Shown piece by piece: positions 32,959 to 33,687 of a DNA stretch of 33,687 nt. A model generated the notes under the pieces. The model did not search any database. It saw only the letters and a program-made list of their open reading frames with translations, and had not been told where the DNA came from. Numbering within the stretch: position 1 is the first letter of the stretch; every line of letters starts with the position of its first letter. This DNA comes from an uncultured beta proteobacterium (lineage in GTDB: Bacteria; Pseudomonadota; Gammaproteobacteria; Burkholderiales; Burkholderiaceae_C), in assembly GCA_903924955.1 (NCBI GenBank), contig CAIYDK010000158.1, positions 1 through 33,687 of the forward strand, written 5' to 3'. Position numbers and translations under genes: made by a program.

Positions 32959-33687
32959 ATGACTTTTTCATCGATTTCCGCCCTTTCCCCGCTGGATGGC
33001 CGCTACGCTGGCAAACTGGCTCCCTTGCGTCCCCTGATGAGTGAGCAGGGCTATATGCACCGCCGTGTGCAGGTTGAAGTAGCCTGGTTCATTGCGCTCA
33101 GTGATGCAGGTTTTAACGAATTCAAGCCTCTTTCACCCGGAGCGCGCACTTACTTACTCGGATTGGTAAAAAACTTCTCTGAAGCCGACGGCGAAGCCAT
33201 CAAGGCGATAGAGAAGACGACCAACCACGACGTCAAGGCGGTGGAGTACTGGATCAAGTCCAAGTTTGACGCCCGGCCTGAATTGCTGGCAGCCCAGGAG
33301 TTTGTGCACTTTGCCTGCACCAGCGAGGACATCAACAACACCAGCCACGCCCTGCAACTCAAGGGCGCGCGCGACCTGGTCCTGCTGCCCGCGCTGGATG
33401 CGGTGATCGCCAAACTGCGCGCCATGGCGCACGGGTTTGCCGACGTGCCCATGCTCAGTCGCACCCATGGCCAGACCGCAAGCCCTACGACGGTCGGCAA
33501 AGAAGTGGCCAACGTCGTAGTGCGGCTGGCCGCAGCCCGAGAAAAAATCGCCTCTGTCAAGATCATGGCCAAAATGAACGGCGCCGTGGGCAATTACAAC
33601 GCCCACCTGTCGGCCTGGCCCGATTTCGACTGGGAATCCTTCGCGCGCAGTGTGGTTGAAACACCCGAGCCATTGGGTCTGAGCCTG
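32959..33687 (+). CDS. purB: Adenylosuccinate lyase, 5' part
   Basis: PurB catalyses two eliminations of fumarate in purine synthesis, from SAICAR and from adenylosuccinate. The first 243 codons are present and the gene runs off the right edge in frame. The N terminus MTFSSISALSPLDGRYAGK is typical of the proteobacterial long form. TTNHDVKAVEYWIK, FVHFACTSEDINNTSHAL and SRTHGQTASPTTVGKE follow, the last with the expected general-acid histidine. The signature loop SSxMPxKxNP lies beyond the window. The family usually has PAT after THGQ, here TAS, a mild substitution. The ATG at 32959 has no Shine-Dalgarno sequence. Confidence 0.96.
   Translation, partial: MTFSSISALSPLDGRYAGKLAPLRPLMSEQGYMHRRVQVEVAWFIALSDAGFNEFKPLSPGARTYLLGLVKNFSEADGEAIKAIEKTTNHDVKAVEYWIKSKFDARPELLAAQEFVHFACTSEDINNTSHALQLKGARDLVLLPALDAVIAKLRAMAHGFADVPMLSRTHGQTASPTTVGKEVANVVVRLAAAREKIASVKIMAKMNGAVGNYNAHLSAWPDFDWESFARSVVETPEPLGLSL

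Noticed and set aside
1-33687. Mobile elements, prophage, defence island or CRISPR
   Set aside because: No transposase, integrase, repeat-spacer array, toxin-antitoxin pair or restriction gene was recognised; nearly all of the window is core-type genes in dense packing.

Overview
The window reads as a chromosomal segment of a betaproteobacterium of the order Burkholderiales, most likely family Comamonadaceae (Rhodoferax/Polaromonas-like). The basis is protein character (Fmt, YajC, GlnE, YhdP and DUF1631 proteins of the betaproteobacterial kind), gene order (def/fmt divergent from lysM-dprA-smg; yhdP-nitrilase divergent from glnE) and two families of short palindromic repeats that I associate with that family. 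No search was run, so the genus is an inference. There is no rRNA, tRNA, CRISPR array, insertion sequence, integrase or phage gene that I can recognise. No gene-free stretch exceeds about 300 bases; the longest are the roughly 180 bases after the diguanylate cyclase gene (3022-3202) and the roughly 170 bases between def and the LysM gene.

Layout. 1-4396 is a lower-glycolysis/Calvin-type cluster on the minus strand (pgk, pyk, 5' part of fba), interrupted by a plus-strand response-regulator diguanylate cyclase with its own promoter. 4481-7197 (minus) is def-fmt-azlC-azlD, with start/stop overlaps joining fmt-azlC and azlC-azlD. 7370-10365 (plus) is a LysM protein, dprA and smg. 10422-21039 (minus) runs cheV, a giant fused indolepyruvate ferredoxin oxidoreductase, yajC-secD-secF and a DUF1631 gene. 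21091-27378 (minus) holds mltA, a nitrilase-family amidase and the very long AsmA-like gene yhdP. A 39-residue membrane ORF on the plus strand overlaps the 5' end of mltA. 27394-30126 is glnE (plus), tail-overlapping the heptose-phosphate adenylyltransferase gene (minus). 30687-33687 holds a degenerate HD-GYP protein (plus), a small zinc-ribbon protein and a glutathione S-transferase (minus), and the 5' part of purB (plus).

Functionally this is mostly housekeeping: central carbon metabolism, N-terminal formyl-methionine handling, protein export, envelope maintenance, nitrogen regulation and purine synthesis. Two cyclic-di-GMP-type regulators and one chemotaxis adaptor are interspersed. I see no new multi-gene system. 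The most interesting signals are at small scale. The fmt gene carries a GC-rich palindromic repeat as an in-frame insertion of about 31 residues just before its catalytic Asn-x-His. A four-copy family of 46-bp elements has fixed internal spacing; one copy lies inside the fmt C-terminal coding region and another supplies a stop codon. Three genes lack a Shine-Dalgarno sequence and have a -10-like hexamer exactly six bases before the start codon, which suggests leaderless transcripts.
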